From the NCBI RefSeq assembly GCF_016097555.1, contig NC_054708.1:7470160-7534159 (forward strand): DNA of 64,000 nucleotides. Direction: 5' to 3'. The notes under the pieces were generated by a model that did no database searches, had not been told where the DNA came from, and was given only the letters and a program-made list of their open reading frames with translations. Below are positions 22,217 through 35,696 of the stretch, piece after piece. The DNA is from Gigantopelta aegis (lineage: Eukaryota > Mollusca > Gastropoda > Neomphalida > Peltospiridae). How positions within the stretch are numbered: position 1 is the stretch's first letter; each line of letters begins with the position of its first letter. The position numbers were made by a program, and so were the translations under genes.

Positions 22217-23104
22217 ACCTCCCATTTATTTCCATTACATGGTCTAAATAATGCAGATAATTACACCGTTAGCCATTTCGGAGTGACCAAATGAAACTCT
22301 ACTACGATACTACGACGTGACCCGCCCTCTCGGGTTGTAATGAGTCACGCCCCATTTCCATTGGAACGAGACACGCAGGTCACGTGATAATTATCGCTCC
22401 CATTTCCCACGTGAATACGTTGCTGGAAGAAACTTTATCAACATTGCCTAATACATGAGCCTGTTTGAATCACTTAACCCAGTAACGTTAGATTGTATTA
22501 CCTTTACGAGTTCAGCCGTGGATCACAGGTCAAGTCTATCAGTATTAAATAACAGATTTAGTGTGACAACAATTGTATTTGATCGCGCTTTTTCTCTCTA
22601 TCCGGGTAAACTTAATAGCTTATTGCAACTTTTTATTGCTACTGTTACGGAGTAGACCTACTATTTATATGATCAAGAGCTTGTTTTCCCCGCCTCTAAC
22701 CACTCCCCTCCCGAATACATAATAATATATATATTTCCTAACGATATAATAATAGTTTTAGTTTTTGTTGTTGTAAAAAGATTATGAAGTATTCTATATA
22801 TTCACCTATATTATTTGACTATTAATTGTTTTAATTTTTTTTGGTCAAAATTATAAAATAAATGAATAAGAACAGAAGCTAACTATAGGCCTAAACAGAA
22901 ATATTCATCTAAACAAGAACAATAGATTAAAAGAAACAAGTTAATCACAATAAAGATTTTTATGAAATAATAAAAAAAAAAATTAATAAATAAAAATTAA
23001 TGTACATGTAATTCAAATTTATAATTAAAACAAATGACGTCCATTGAATGTGTGATAGGTTGAAAGTTAGGTCTACCACAACAATGATAATTGCATCTTA
23101 ATGT
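22217..23104. other. No gene recognised
   Basis: AT-rich noncoding sequence with A-runs near 22,970. Confidence 0.5.
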
Positions 23105-23335
23105 TGGGTTCTCGTTCCAACCAGTGCACCACAACTGGTCAAAGGCCGTGGTATGTGCTTTCCTGTCTGTGGCAAAGTGCATATGAAAGATCCCTTGCTG
23201 TATTAGTAGGAACAATGTAGTGGGTTTCCTCTGATGACTACGTGTCAGAATTATCAAATATTTAACATCCAATGGCCGATGATTATTAATTAATCAATGT
23301 GCTCTAGCGATGTCATTAAAAAATCTTGAACTTAA
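23105..23335 (+). repeat. SINE, 5'-truncated (tail 1)
   Basis: Starts within the body at GGTTCTCGTTCCAACCAGTG, continues CAAAGGCCGTGGTATGTGCT, and ends with tail 1 (CAATGGCCGATGATTATTAA, GTGCTCTAGCGATGTCATTA). The head is absent. Confidence 0.85.
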
Positions 23336-23570
23336 TGTTAGGTATTAACCAAGCAGTAGATCTGACCGTGATCCGGGTTATTCAGGGTTTTTTAAAGTTT
23401 AAAATGGTACTGTTTCATTGAGATTATTCACGTAGACCACGTATATGTCTAATCGGCTGCATCCCCGGAAAATCGTGTACACCTCATACTATATGAGTAT
23501 AACTGATGCAAGAATAAAGTACAAGGTTGATACTTTTACTTTTATATGTAATGTTCGAGCGTGGTTGGGT

Positions 23571-23607
<37 letters not shown>
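23571..23607. repeat. Poly-T tract
   Basis: About 37 T; this makes spurious poly-Phe frames. Confidence 0.95.
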
Positions 23608-23610
<3 letters not shown>

Positions 23611-24002
23611 TCCGCATAATGTTAAATACATGTCAATGGAACCAGTCAAATTGTTCGCGAGCACTCACCTCACCACCCACTCAAAACACATCACTGATTT
23701 TGTACCAAATTTAGCACATATCTATTGTATTGTGCTAAAAATACGTGGAAATGGCTGTGCATACAGTGTAAGTTTGTGACCCTGTTCCCTTTTCAGAACG
23801 CAGACATAAATTACGACAATCAATAAATTAGCAGAGCGCTTAATGTTCATACGCCTAGTTGGTGATGGAACGGGAATGGTTCGTTTAGAAAATGGTTGAA
23901 TAAAATGAAAAACCTCCAGAAAGAATGCTGAATACTTTTCGTCAAAGGTAGAAAGCGGCGAGTACAAAATAAATAAGTTATTTCACATTACAACTATTGC
24001 TC

Positions 24003-24415
<413 letters not shown>

Positions 24416-25077
24416 TATTTTGTAATAATAATAATAATAATAATAATTTAATGCATTCAAGCATTCAATTTAGTGAAAATTTTGTGACAAAAGAATGTCT
24501 GGAATGTCCAGGTTACGACGAACACGTTTCTAATAAATTCGTTTTAATTCATGTTTTGTGTCTATATCCATTTCCGGTTCAAGCACGATGTACTGGACAC
24601 AGATAGGAATCAGTGTTATCTTTGCCCCCAACAAACTGTTAAATGAAGATAATGTACACGATAGTAACTCGTCAAGTGCAACTGCGATGGCCCTAAACAG
24701 TGTTAAACAAGAAATTGGCATTATTTCATGTATATGCTATTTTAAAAAACTTTTAAAATGATTTGATAGCTTTGTTGTAATTATATGTCTATACTTAGAT
24801 ACTTAGTGATGTTTATATAAATACATTGTTTGACACTTCATGAAGTCTGGAATTATTTTCCAGAGATTTTATTAAATTCCTACGAATTTTAGAGATATTA
24901 TTAAATCACTGACGAAACAGTCATCTCACGAATATATTAATCACTTCATGAATTTTATGAATGAATTCATAACACAGTTGTTGTTTTTTTTGTAAATTTT
25001 GGTAATTTAATACATGTTACACCAAACGTTCAAGAAACGGTTTCAGTTGTCTATTTGTTTCACATTATTTTATTAAA
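24416..25077. other. No gene recognised
   Basis: A short (AAT)n tract lies at 24,425-24,447. The 63- and 67-codon frames on opposite strands at 24,530-24,761 overlap and have no recognised motif. Confidence 0.5.
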
Positions 25078-25296
25078 ATGGTTAGTTCCATACCCTAGTT
25101 TCAACCCGTGAAAATAGATACTAAGTTATTTAATCTACGAACCTATGGACAAAATTACAATAGACTGAAATAAGAGTCTGTAACGGTAAAACGGGTTAAA
25201 CCCCTTAAAAATAGCCTAGAGCTCGTCTCCACAACCGTTACTTCTCAGAGGTACATGTGTTTTAAAAAATATGAAAAATGCATTTTGTGATATTAC

Positions 25297-25513
25297 AAAT
25301 CCAACACTTTTTAAATACATTTTCACGATGTATAAATAGAGAATAATTGGTTACTGTCTTAATATTTCAGCTTTATCCTGATTCGGTTATAATGGCGAAT
25401 GCAGCGAGGCTCTGTCGAGCGGCAGTGGACATTCGACCTGAACAGGATAAAGTCGATAGCTTATGGCAGCAACGGTTATTTTATTTATCCTAAAATCTGA
25501 CATAATACAAAAA
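25297..25513. mobile_element. Foldback MITE, copy 2
   Basis: Second copy of 20,612-20,829 with the same inverted arms (25,342-25,480), inserted into the TTAA-type MITE. The copies match nearly base for base, except around the right arm (TTATGGCAGCAACGG instead of TTAAGACAGTAACGG). Confidence 0.82.
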
Positions 25514-25626
25514 ACAATCAATCAATCAATTTTATTTGCCACAGCTGTCATTCAGCCATTGGCTTCGGATCCCTGACCCATGTTTGGATACAGGCACGTT
25601 AATAAAAGTACATAACATAATTTCGG
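25514..25626 (-). repeat. Retroposon 3'-end-like fragment
   Basis: CAATCAATCAATCAATTTTA then TTTGCCACAGCTGTCATTCA and GATACAGGCACGTTAATAAA. The GGCACGTTAATA word recurs at 54,143-54,154. Orientation and class are uncertain. Confidence 0.4.
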
Positions 25627-25819
25627 ATCAGGGGCGGATTATGGGGGTTTCCCAGTTGCACGGACCCCCCCCCCCCCCCCCCCCGGGCTAAAAAAACCCC
25701 AAACCCACCATGTAGATCTAAATTGATGTCCACGTAAAATTTATAATTTCAAATCATAAACAGTTACATACTGTTTCGGACCCCCCCCCCCCCCCTTACC
25801 TAAAGCATAATCCGCCCCT
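25625..25819. mobile_element. Short TIR element with two C-runs
   Basis: Begins CAGGGGCGGATTATGGG and ends GCATAATCCGCCCCTA, with TCGGAT on both sides as a possible 6-bp target-site duplication. It contains two C-runs (25,667-25,684 and 25,781-25,795), which are prone to sequencing error. Confidence 0.68.
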
Positions 25820-25860
25820 ATCGGATGTACGAAAATGGATAATCTAAACAATGAAATACT

Positions 25861-27939
25861 AGTAGTTTATATGCCTATTTCTCAGCACTTTGGTTTCATC
25901 GAGATGTACTGCACCCCATCAGATGGCCAGTTGACTGTTTGGTGACTGGTATTTTCCCACACTACACCAGCACTCACAGACAATGTGATCTATACCCCCA
26001 TTACTCGTTATCGTTCTTCATAGTAATTATCTCGTTCCCAGAATTCGCCGACAAAAAGAGATAATATTGTAACACCACCTCGTGCACTCAAGCGCGGGAA
26101 GAGTGGTCATGACATAACCGACAGGTTCAAAAGGTACAGGCGTTTTCTCAGCTTCCAGCCGACCCCCTCTGGGGAACTCCTCCACTTCAGGGCCCCCGTC
26201 TTGCGATCTCGTCAGTTTAATAGGTATGCGATGATACTAGATACTGACAACAAGCAAATGATTTCCTGAAAAAGCAATAACTCATTGTACATCTTGTTGT
26301 AAGAAATTTCTAAACTTAAAGAATCTATTTAACTGGATGATTACACGAAATGACAGTATTGCACACACGCACCACACACTACAAGTTTCAAATCAAATAT
26401 TTACGTTATCTTCTTAAATCTAACACCTCATTTTATTTAAACTTTGTATCGAGGTTCTAACCATATTTCCAGAGATGAATGTGCTGAATGTGCCGAATCA
26501 AAATTGGACATAATATAACTTTGAAAAGCAGCAAACATATTATGTTGTTGAAATAATAAAATACTGTTTCTTCATTCCTTACTATCACTAGCTACAGTTC
26601 TTGGAAGGCGTTTGTTAAAACTCACCTTATAGTATGTAATAAACTTCGTATATAACAATGTGTAATAAACTTCGTATATTATTACACTGTGTAATAAACT
26701 TCGTAAATAACAATGTATAATAAACTTCGTATATAACAATGTGAAATAAATTTCGTATAATATTATAACAATGAGATCTTCGTTATCTCGCCAGGGGTCT
26801 CCATTCTCCATGAGTACGAGTCTATGACGAATACGGCACATAATATCTTAGAATTTTAAAAATAACTTCAGCAGCATTAATCCGTGAAATTTAGACGTAT
26901 ATTTTTTTTTGTTCTATATGTTTTGTTCGTAGGTTGATCATGGTTTAATTGTTTGAATACGACGAAACCTAAGATTTGAAAAAGCTACTACAAAATATTT
27001 ATTTTATGTTGCATATCGTCGGTTCTTTCATTGATGTAATATGTCATGGGTGCCGTTACGCGTTCGTTCGTGTATTGTATATAAAACAAAAAAAATATTG
27101 GATGATAAAATAAAATAAATAAATAATACAAATACATTTTAAATATTCATTCATTATTCACTGTCTCTCCCTTGTGAAGTGGCAATATCTATAATTGAAG
27201 AAGGATGTTATCTATTTGTCTTGCAACTGAAGACCGTAAATCAGCGTACTATCAATTGAAAATAATCGCTCTTTCAGCAAGGGACTCATCATTATTCTGT
27301 TCTATCAGCACCATCCTGGGTTCCCACAGTTCTTTATCCAACCGAGGAACCCGCGAGATCCCACGAGATCGCCCGTTACCCAGTCCGGTAATTAATCTCC
27401 CATGCCACTGTCCAGCAGGCGGAACGTATCTCCGTGGTCAGTCTAGCTAGTCGTGAGAAACAAACAGCTTCGCACGCAAATTACTCAATTATTGCTTCAC
27501 ATGTACAAGAAAGCCGGAGTGAGTGACGGCACATAATATATCCCTTGATCGATTTGTATCTTGCGATGTCACGTTCGACCTTAAATGGTCTAATAAAATA
27601 CTCTAATGTAATATCGATTTATGGAGAAAATATTCAATTTGCAACTATCTAATGCTGTAAAATGTCCTTGTGTTATTTATGATTAAAACGAGTCTAAACG
27701 TAGGCTATCACTAAAAATTAAATATAATTGCTAGTGTTCTACGACTGGCATATTAAAGGCAATAGAATTTGCTGTCCTGTTTATGGGGAAACAAAAAGAG
27801 ATATTTTATTGCTTATAAATAAGTGTAGCCTAGGTTTCCTATTTTATTCCCACATTGAACGCCTTTTTATACTATGGAATTTACTATAGTTGTTTATTTT
27901 TAAGTCAATTGTTTTCTAAATTGCACACACAAAAATAGT

Positions 27940-27970
<31 letters not shown>

Positions 27971-28149
27971 GTGTGTTTTTGTGGGGTTTTTAAAATGTTT
28001 TTGTTTCTTTGTTTCTTTGTTTGTTGTTGTTTTTTTGTTTGTTTTTTGTTGTTGTTTTTTTGGGTGTTTTTTTTGGGAGGGGTAGTTATTTCCAAAACAC
28101 TTTTTCTTCTTACGTTAAACCAAATTGAAATTATTTACAAAAATATTGT
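25861..28149. other. No gene recognised; minor repeats
   Basis: A degenerate tandem repeat of about 25 bp (TGTGTAATAAACTTCGTATA, five copies) lies at 26,635-26,765. A decayed SINE-like piece (CTACGACTGGCATATTAAAG) lies at 27,739-27,800. There is a G-run of about 30 at 27,940-27,969. No reading frame resembles a known family. Confidence 0.5.
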
Positions 28150-28520
28150 TTGTAGGATGATGGCGTACTGGCTCCCATTTTGTAGGGGTGGGGTGGGGGT
28201 GGGGGGGGGGGGGGGGGGTGGGGAGCAGGCTGGGTTTTTCCCGAATTAATGAAAATGCTCGAATCTGGATAACAACATTTGTTTATATTAAACCAAACAG
28301 GTATATAGCGTTGCAAACGAATCACTACGCATTTTTATATGAATTACAACTAATTTTATGGGTAGAATGATGGAAATACACGTATATGGTAAAAATTAAT
28401 GGTTTCAGGTTAGCACATTTTGTTCGAATATCTCTGTAATTTCCCCCAGAATTTGAGGTTTTGCTACAGAATTGGGGGGGGGGGGGGGCATTTCCCCCTG
28501 TCTCGTACGCTTATGGCTAT
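28150..28520. mobile_element. MITE with GGCGTAC ends and G-runs, copy 1
   Basis: Left GATGGCGTACTGGCTCCC; right end (reverse complement) GCCATAAGCGTACGAGACAG. The inside holds GAATTAATGAAAATGCTCGA and ACTAATTTTATGGGTAGAAT, which match the copy at 32,756. G-runs sit near both ends. Confidence 0.68.
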
Positions 28521-28585
28521 TTACAAAGACAGCGTGCTTGGACTTTACTTGCATATAAATATGAAAACAAATAATTATGCAATAA

Positions 28586-28916
28586 GGAAGGAAGGAAATG
28601 TTTTGTTTAACGACGCACTCAACACATTTTATTTACGGTTATATGGCGTCAGACATATGGTTAAGGACCACACAGAAATTGAGAGAGGAAACCCGCTGTC
28701 GCCACTTCATGGGCTACGCTTTTCGATTAGCAGCAAGGGATCTTTTATATGCACCATCCCACAGACAGGAAAGCACATACCACGGCCTTTGATATACCAG
28801 TCATGGTGCACTGGCTGGAACGAAAAATAGCCCAATGGGCTCACCGACGAGGATCGATCCTAGAACGACCGCGCATCAAGCGAACGCTTTACCACTGGGC
28901 TACGTCCCGCCCCCTC
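28586..28916 (-). repeat. SINE, head A + tail 2, full length with TSD
   Basis: On the minus strand: head GGGGCGGGACGTAGCCCAGT, B-box-like GGATCGATCC, body, and tail 2 ending in AACATTTCCTTCCTTCCTT. ATGCAATAA at 28577-28585 and 28917-28925 is a 9-bp target-site duplication. Same chimera as 21,364. Confidence 0.93.
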
Positions 28917-29155
28917 ATGCAATAAATGAATGTTGTTTGGAAATGCAGCGCGCGGTACGGACATGAATTGGTGGTAAACACGGTAAACAGTAAAGAAAGA
29001 ACTAGGTTTGGCCATACAGTGAGAAGAAAACCATGCAGTGAAATTAAATTGTTATCTCACATCAATAGGTTCAGTATACCCGTTCCTTGAATCTGATTTT
29101 GTGGTTTGGCCTTTGTTTTTAATATGGACAATAGATAACAATTTATAAAATATGT

Positions 29156-29530
29156 AAAGTTTGTTTTATTTAACGACGCCACTAAAGCACATTGATTTTT
29201 TTATCTTATCATCGGCTATTGGACGTCAAACACATTTTTAGAGGAAACCCGCTGTCGCCTCTTGGGCTACTCTTTTACAACAGGCAGCAAGGGATCTTTT
29301 ATTTCCGCTTCCCACAGGCAGGATAGCACAAACCATGGCCTTTGTTGAACCAGTTATGGATCACTGGTCGGTGCAAGTGGTTTACACCTACCCACTGAGT
29401 CTTTCGGAGCACTCACTCAGGGTTTGGTGTTGGTATCTGGATTAAAAATCCAAAGCCTCGACTGGGATCAAAACCCAGTACTTACCAGCCTGTAGACAGA
29501 TGGCCTAACCACGACGCCACCGAGGCCGGT
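29156..29530 (-). repeat. SINE, head B + tail 1, full length with TSD
   Basis: On the minus strand: head ACCGGCCTCGGTGGCGTCGT and its body, then tail 1 (ATGTGCTTTAGTGGCGTCGT, TTAAATAAAACAAACTT). It is flanked by exact 11-bp copies of ATAAAATATGT (29145-29155 and 29531-29541). The TSD shows that the head B + tail 1 combination was also mobile. Confidence 0.93.
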
Positions 29531-29744
29531 ATAAAATATGTGGTAAATGCAGGCTATTATATGTTCATATAATATTTTAATAGTGTCGATGGGGAGCGCA
29601 CAAGCACAATTTGCAGGGTGTTTTTTTCTTCTAATTATGGTAAAAACATGTTTTTAGTCTCAAATTAGTTTAAACTATATTTATTTCACAAAAGAAATGG
29701 ATTGGCAAACAGGCCATTAATGCCTTTCCACACATACTTTGTTA

Positions 29745-30320
29745 AGACAAAAGAATACCGTTCCGAGTACACAATTGCAATGCACCCGGGGGAAGCTGAA
29801 CAAAAGAATATCGGCCTCCCCCACCCAAACCCCCAATACTTGCTGCTGGTAATGACTTGGTACTTGGTGATGCCTCGACCAGAAGCGGTCAGGCCCTTTA
29901 TAAGGGCCCTATGGGCAATCTAGGGATCACCACAGCATCGTAAAGGTCTAAAATTAACGAGCTACTCTCGATTCACTAATATCAAAACCTATATTAGCTC
30001 GGCCATTTACCATTCGACCGACCGTTCAAAATTGCGCCAAATTCCCTGAATCAAAATTGCGCACCCTTTTCTCTTTGGCATTTAACTGCTCCATTCAAAT
30101 TCCATAGCACCACCACCACCCCCACCCGCCTGCTACCGATTTGATCGGGCTGCTGGTGCTCCCTTGCACCTGCCAGTGCAGGCGGTCCCTCCTCTCTCCT
30201 CCCCCCACCTTTCCTGTCATGGACGGAGGAGCCGGCCAAGGCCGGCTCTTGTGCCCACGACAGGCGTGCGCTACAACAGCTTGTTCTGAATGTGCACGTA
30301 AAACCCTATGACATGACATG
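29745..30320 (+). mobile_element. Retroposed element with 13-bp TSD, probably 5'-truncated non-LTR 3' end
   Basis: Exact 13-bp repeats ACATACTTTGTTA flank 576 bp (29732-29744 and 30321-30333). The right end is a short (ACATG)n tail after TGCACGTAAAACCCTATG, as in LINE 3' ends with simple-repeat tails. It contains GC-rich parts (ACCACCACCCCCACCCGCCT, GCCGGCCAAGGCCGGCTC). It has no reverse transcriptase domain, so the family cannot be named. Confidence 0.65.
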
Positions 30321-30597
30321 ACATACTTTGTTACATGCAATTTATAATATACAGTCTCAGTATAGTCTGAAATTGAAGGGGAGAAGGTATAGAGCAAACA
30401 GCCTTTCGTTGAAACCATCTGAAACGAGAGAATTGCTCAAGTACACTCATATGTACTTCAATTCATGTATCCTAGAACGTCTTTTTATTTCAGTCAGACG
30501 GAAATGGTATTGAATACATGTAACATGCAATTCATTGTAATTGTTAATTCTTTAATTCAAACTACGTCTACATCAAACAAGCATTACTGAATTTTGT

Positions 30598-30641
30598 TTA
30601 AAAATAAATAAATAAAAAGTACTAATAATACAATTTTAAAA

Positions 30642-30692
<51 letters not shown>

Positions 30693-30717
30693 AATAAATA
30701 AACAAATAAATAAAATG
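30598..30717. repeat. (AAAT)n microsatellite
   Basis: Interrupted AAAT units, longest run at about 30,639-30,692. Confidence 0.95.
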
Positions 30718-30974
30718 AAAATAATATATTCGGTAACATTTACATTGTGGCAATTTTAAAATAATCTCAAGTAATATATAGATGTTTTAACTGCCATCCA
30801 AACATATATAGTTGTCAAAGTTGCTATCGCTCAGTGTTAACAATAACACTCACTCAGGGCTACCTATGAATATCAGGAAACAAAACACACCAAGTAATTA
30901 CTAATTATTAGTGACTCGTAAAAAATACATCTTTAGCATGGTTTCAAAATAATTCTAGCCTCTAACCACTTTGG

Positions 30975-31245
30975 GCGTATTTCTAGGTGGTGTCGTAGTT
31001 ACGCCATAGGACATAAGACTGGTAGGTACAGGGTTCGCAGCCCGGTACCGGCTCCCACCCAGAGCGAGTTTTAACGACTCAATGGGTAGGTCTAAGACCA
31101 CTACACCCTCTTCTCTCTCACTAACCACTAACAACTAACCCCACTGTCCTAGATAGATGTCCATGATAGCTGAGGTGTCTGCCCAGGACAGCGTACTTGA
31201 ACCTTAATTGGATATAAGCACGAAAATAAGTTGAAATGAAATTAT
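30975..31245 (+). repeat. SINE type C, full length
   Basis: A third head: GGTGGTGTCGTAGTTACGCC, B-box-like GGGTTCGCAGCCC. The body has CGGCTCCCACCCAGAGCGAG and ACACCCTCTTCTCTCTCACT, and the tail GGATATAAGCACGAAAATAA with AAATGAAAT. Its 3' sequence is unrelated to tails 1 and 2. Confidence 0.85.
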
Positions 31246-31603
31246 ATTGATTCTATAATTGTTTGAGCACCCATCCCGTCTTTCATTCCTGTTTTTCTTT
31301 GTCTAAACTTGTCTCTTCTTTAAACGTTTGTCATTGTTAAATTAAATCATAAGTACATGTATATTATACCCATATGAAGTCATGTGTATTTATTACAAAT
31401 ACCCGACTAATGTCTACTCTTTGCAATACTATATTTCCAAATTTATTGCTCTTCATTTTAGAAAATGTATTACTAAATTGCATCTGTCATCTTATAATTT
31501 GGCTATTGAGACTGTAGACTGGTAGATATAATACTGACAGCTTGTGCTTGTGCTAATGATATCTAAGACGAGTTCCATTTTATATTGGTTTGCCCTTTAT
31601 ATA
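31246..31603. other. No gene recognised
   Basis: AT-rich noncoding sequence. Confidence 0.5.
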
Positions 31604-31605
31604 TA

Positions 31606-32115
31606 CTCTTCAAAAAGTAGGGGAACTCAAATAAGAATTTACAATTGCTAAAATTGTAAGATATATTAGCTGTGGGGAATGGTTATATGATAATAGTAAA
31701 TTAAATGAGCAAATATTACAACCGGTAGTTCAGTATTATCACCACGATTAAGGTCAGAAGTGAAATTTGAAAGTTGACGGGTTTTTTTATCAGTAAATCG
31801 CAAATTCAAACAATAAAAATGACTAAAAACAAAACAATATCAACTGTATGATCAACAGAATGAAAAAGATTGACAGAAATTATGTTCCACAGTGATTAAT
31901 CGACCTTCCTGGAAATGGTCAAAATCGAGTATGACACCCCACGCACGTGTACGGGGTAACTGCGTTATGCACGTGCAGACTATGGAATGTGTTTCGGTGT
32001 GTTGATAAACAGACCTGAACGTTCTTTACTAGGGTGTCTGTGGTCAAAACGTATGTTCGGTCTAATAGTTGATATTAACATTAATATTTCAGGTTCCCCT
32101 ACTTTTTTTGAAGAG
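31606..32115. mobile_element. Mariner-like MITE with TA target
   Basis: 510 bp between TA dinucleotides (31604-31605 and 32116-32117). Left end CTCTTCAAAAAGTAGGGGAA, right end reverse complement CTCTTCAAAAAAAGTAGGGG, identical apart from two extra A. No transposase frame. TA duplication and this kind of end fit Tc1/mariner; superfamily by inference. Confidence 0.85.
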
Positions 32116-32628
32116 TACATAACGACAAGAAAATTTAATATCAAATCTTATTACTAGAAAAAAACCTGTATAATATTTAAATTTATTAAGTCGTTTATTA
32201 TCCATAATATTAGACAGACCTGTACGTAATCTGAGATTTGTTTTATACAATACAACAAACCTGAGAGATTAGCTGTTCAGCTCAAATTAAATAAAGAAAT
32301 GAAATACACATACAAAAATAATGTTTGTACATTCCATATTCTGATTTAATAAATACTACGTACATGTGATGAAACTATACAACCATGATCTCGCCATCTA
32401 GGGAAAACTACTCCGACCTCTTATGAATGCTCTTTGAAAATGTATTTCTTTGATTTCCAAATTAGCTTTTTTGGCGAGTTCATAATGGAATATATATTCC
32501 AAACTCAGAACGACAGTTTAAAGCATGAACTGAAAGCCAAATGATGGATATGGTTATATTGTCAAAATGGCCATAATTTGATAGTAGATTCAGTATAGAG
32601 TAATTCACACCAGTGCAGAAGGAAGAAG

Positions 32629-32750
32629 GAAAAAATGTTTTAATGACGCACAGTATATTTTTATTACGGTTATAATATGGCGTCGGACTTGTGGTTAAGG
32701 ACCACACAGATAATCAGAGAGGAAGCCCTATGTCGCTACGCCATGGACTA
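32629..32750 (-). repeat. SINE tail 2 fragment
   Basis: Plus-strand AATGTTTTAATGACGCACAG, GGTTATAATATGGCGTCGGA and GGTTAAGGACCACACAGATA. Interrupted at about 32,750 by the following MITE. Confidence 0.78.
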
Positions 32751-32755
32751 ATACA

Positions 32756-32995
32756 TAGGCGTACGGGCTCTCATTTATGTACGGTGGTGGTGGTGGTGGG
32801 GGGGGGGGGGGGGGTAGGCTGGCTTTTGCCCGAATTAAAGAAAAATGCCCAAATCTGCAAAACAACATTTATTCATATTAGCATTACTACCAAACAGTTA
32901 TATAGGGTAAACGAATCTCTACGCATTTTTACATGGATTACAACTAATTTTAAGGGTAGAATGATGGAAATACATGGTAAAAAGGTCTCCCCAAG
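32756..32995. mobile_element. MITE with GGCGTAC ends, copy 2, partial
   Basis: Begins ATAGGCGTACGGGCTC, has (GGT)n and a G-run, then GCCCGAATTAAAGAAAAATG and AACTAATTTTAAGGGTAGAA as in 28,150-28,520. The right end is lost. Confidence 0.68.
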
Positions 32996-33061
32996 AAAAA
33001 AATCCGGAAAACATGATAGAAACGTAAAGAAAATTCTCTTCTTAACTGTTTACGGAGTTTT

Positions 33062-33455
33062 ACCGGCCTCGGTGGCGTCGTGGTTAGGCCACCGGTCTAC
33101 AGGCTGGTAGGTACTGGGTTCTGATCCTAGGCATGGGATTTTTAATCCAGATACCGACTCCAAACGCTGAGTGAGTGCTCCGCAAGGCTCAATGGGTAGG
33201 AGTAAACCACTTGCACCAACCAGTGATCCATAACTGTTTCAACAAAGGCCATGGTTTGTGCTATCCTGCCTGTGGGAAGCGCAAATAAAAGATCCCTTGC
33301 TGCTAATCGGAAAGAGTAGCCCATGTAGTGGCGACAGCGGGTTTCCTCTCAAAATCTGTGTGGTCCTTAACCATATGTCTGACGCCATATAACCGTAAAT
33401 AAAATGTGCTGAGTGCGTCATTAAATAAAACATTTCTTTCTTTCTTTCTTTTTTT
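33062..33455 (+). repeat. SINE, head B + tail 2, full length with TSD
   Basis: Starts ACCGGCCTCGGTGGCGTCGT, with TGGGTTCTGATCCTA as the B box, and ends ATAAAACATTTC(TTTC)n. It is flanked by GTTTACGGAGTTTT (33048-33061) and GTTTAAGGAGTTTT (33456-33469), a 14-bp duplication with one mismatch. Confidence 0.93.
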
Positions 33456-33539
33456 GTTTAAGGAGTTTTAGACTGTTAACTACTCAGTTGCACCCCCAAG
33501 ATGTAATACGAAATTTTAAGCTTGAATTCAGAAATACGA

Positions 33540-33660
33540 ATAAAATAAAATAAAATAAATAATTAAGAAAAGTGACTTTTTTTTTTTTAGAGGTCACGGA
33601 AAATTGAAATCACCGAGGTAATCTCCATGGCATTGCCGATTACTGTGGTTAAAATCGGAC
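33540..33660. repeat. Interspersed repeat, partner of 10,575-10,850
   Basis: AATTAAGAAAAGTGAC and the region up to CATGGCATTGCCGATTACTG resemble the earlier copy; strongly decayed. Confidence 0.5.
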
Positions 33661-34712
<1,052 letters not shown>

Positions 34713-35383
34713 TTTTGTTTTAAAAAAGTATTTTATTCTTAGAAATCTTTACTACTGGACTCCATTTTATTGCGGTAGAAATACAAAAACAAAAACTTGA
34801 TCCTACAGAGTTAACTACCCTTTAGAGGAAATGGCGCCTTGTTTAAGTTTCGATGGCAAGTCAAACGACAAATGAATATAAATAGTAAATCAAGAAAGAA
34901 AAAAATATTTATAGCTAGTATATTTCTTAGTTGTAGTTACCTATGGTGAGTTTTGAACGTCTTTTGATATATTCAGGAAGAAGCGTTGACGTGTTTTCCT
35001 TTGCAGTAAAACTTTATTAAGACTTAAGTTTATAATATCACTATTATCAGAAAACCGTCCCATGACCTATCACCCCATGCCATGATTTATACGAAAAAGC
35101 TACTGCGTTTGTCCATTGCAGTCATCTGCTGTTTTTCACATTATTATTTACTTTATTCAATGCAGTGCAAACAAATAATAAATCGTTTCTAAGTTGCTTA
35201 CTTTAGTCAAAATCTATGAAGTGATCAGCTCAGCCTCTTGTTACTTCATACTTGTGATTTAGCCAGAGTACTCCAGGCCTCAGAAATTGTGACAGCGATA
35301 GTTTTGTTAGTGCGTCACTCACATAAGTATAGTTTGTGTAACACATTTTTTGTTTGCGCATTTAATTTATGACATAATTTACT
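34713..35383. other. No gene recognised
   Basis: AT-rich. TTAGCCAGAGTACTC at 35,259 resembles the outer end of the inverted repeat that follows. Confidence 0.45.
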
Positions 35384-35696
35384 AGCCCGAGTACTTTGAT
35401 AGTAAGAGAGATAGATGGACATTTTGACAGTTATTAACACTTTCTTACCGTCAGAGAGCAGTCTATATAACTTCTGTGTAATCGCTGCCTACCAATTTAC
35501 GGTAGTTAAATATTCCAGCTAAAATACAACAACAATCCTATGTTTGACATTAAATACCTCTACATCGATCATTTGCAATCTCCCTGAAAAAACTACATTA
35601 CATATTAATCTTTAATACACACACTACAGGAAGACAACACCCCCTTTCAATAATGTTCCGGTTAAATACATATTGCTGACAGCTTTCTTCCTGTAG

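Larger units (their letters stand above)
25078..25860. mobile_element. TTAA-type MITE, copy 4, split by nested insertions
   Basis: The left part (TACCCTAGTTTCAACCCGTG to AATGCATTTTGTGATATTAC, ending about 25,296) and the right part (GGATGTACGAAAATGGATAA, from about 25,820) belong to the same family as 2838-3206. Between them lie a foldback MITE, a (CAAT)n-headed retroposon-like piece and a short TIR element. At least three later insertions are stacked here. Confidence 0.72.
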
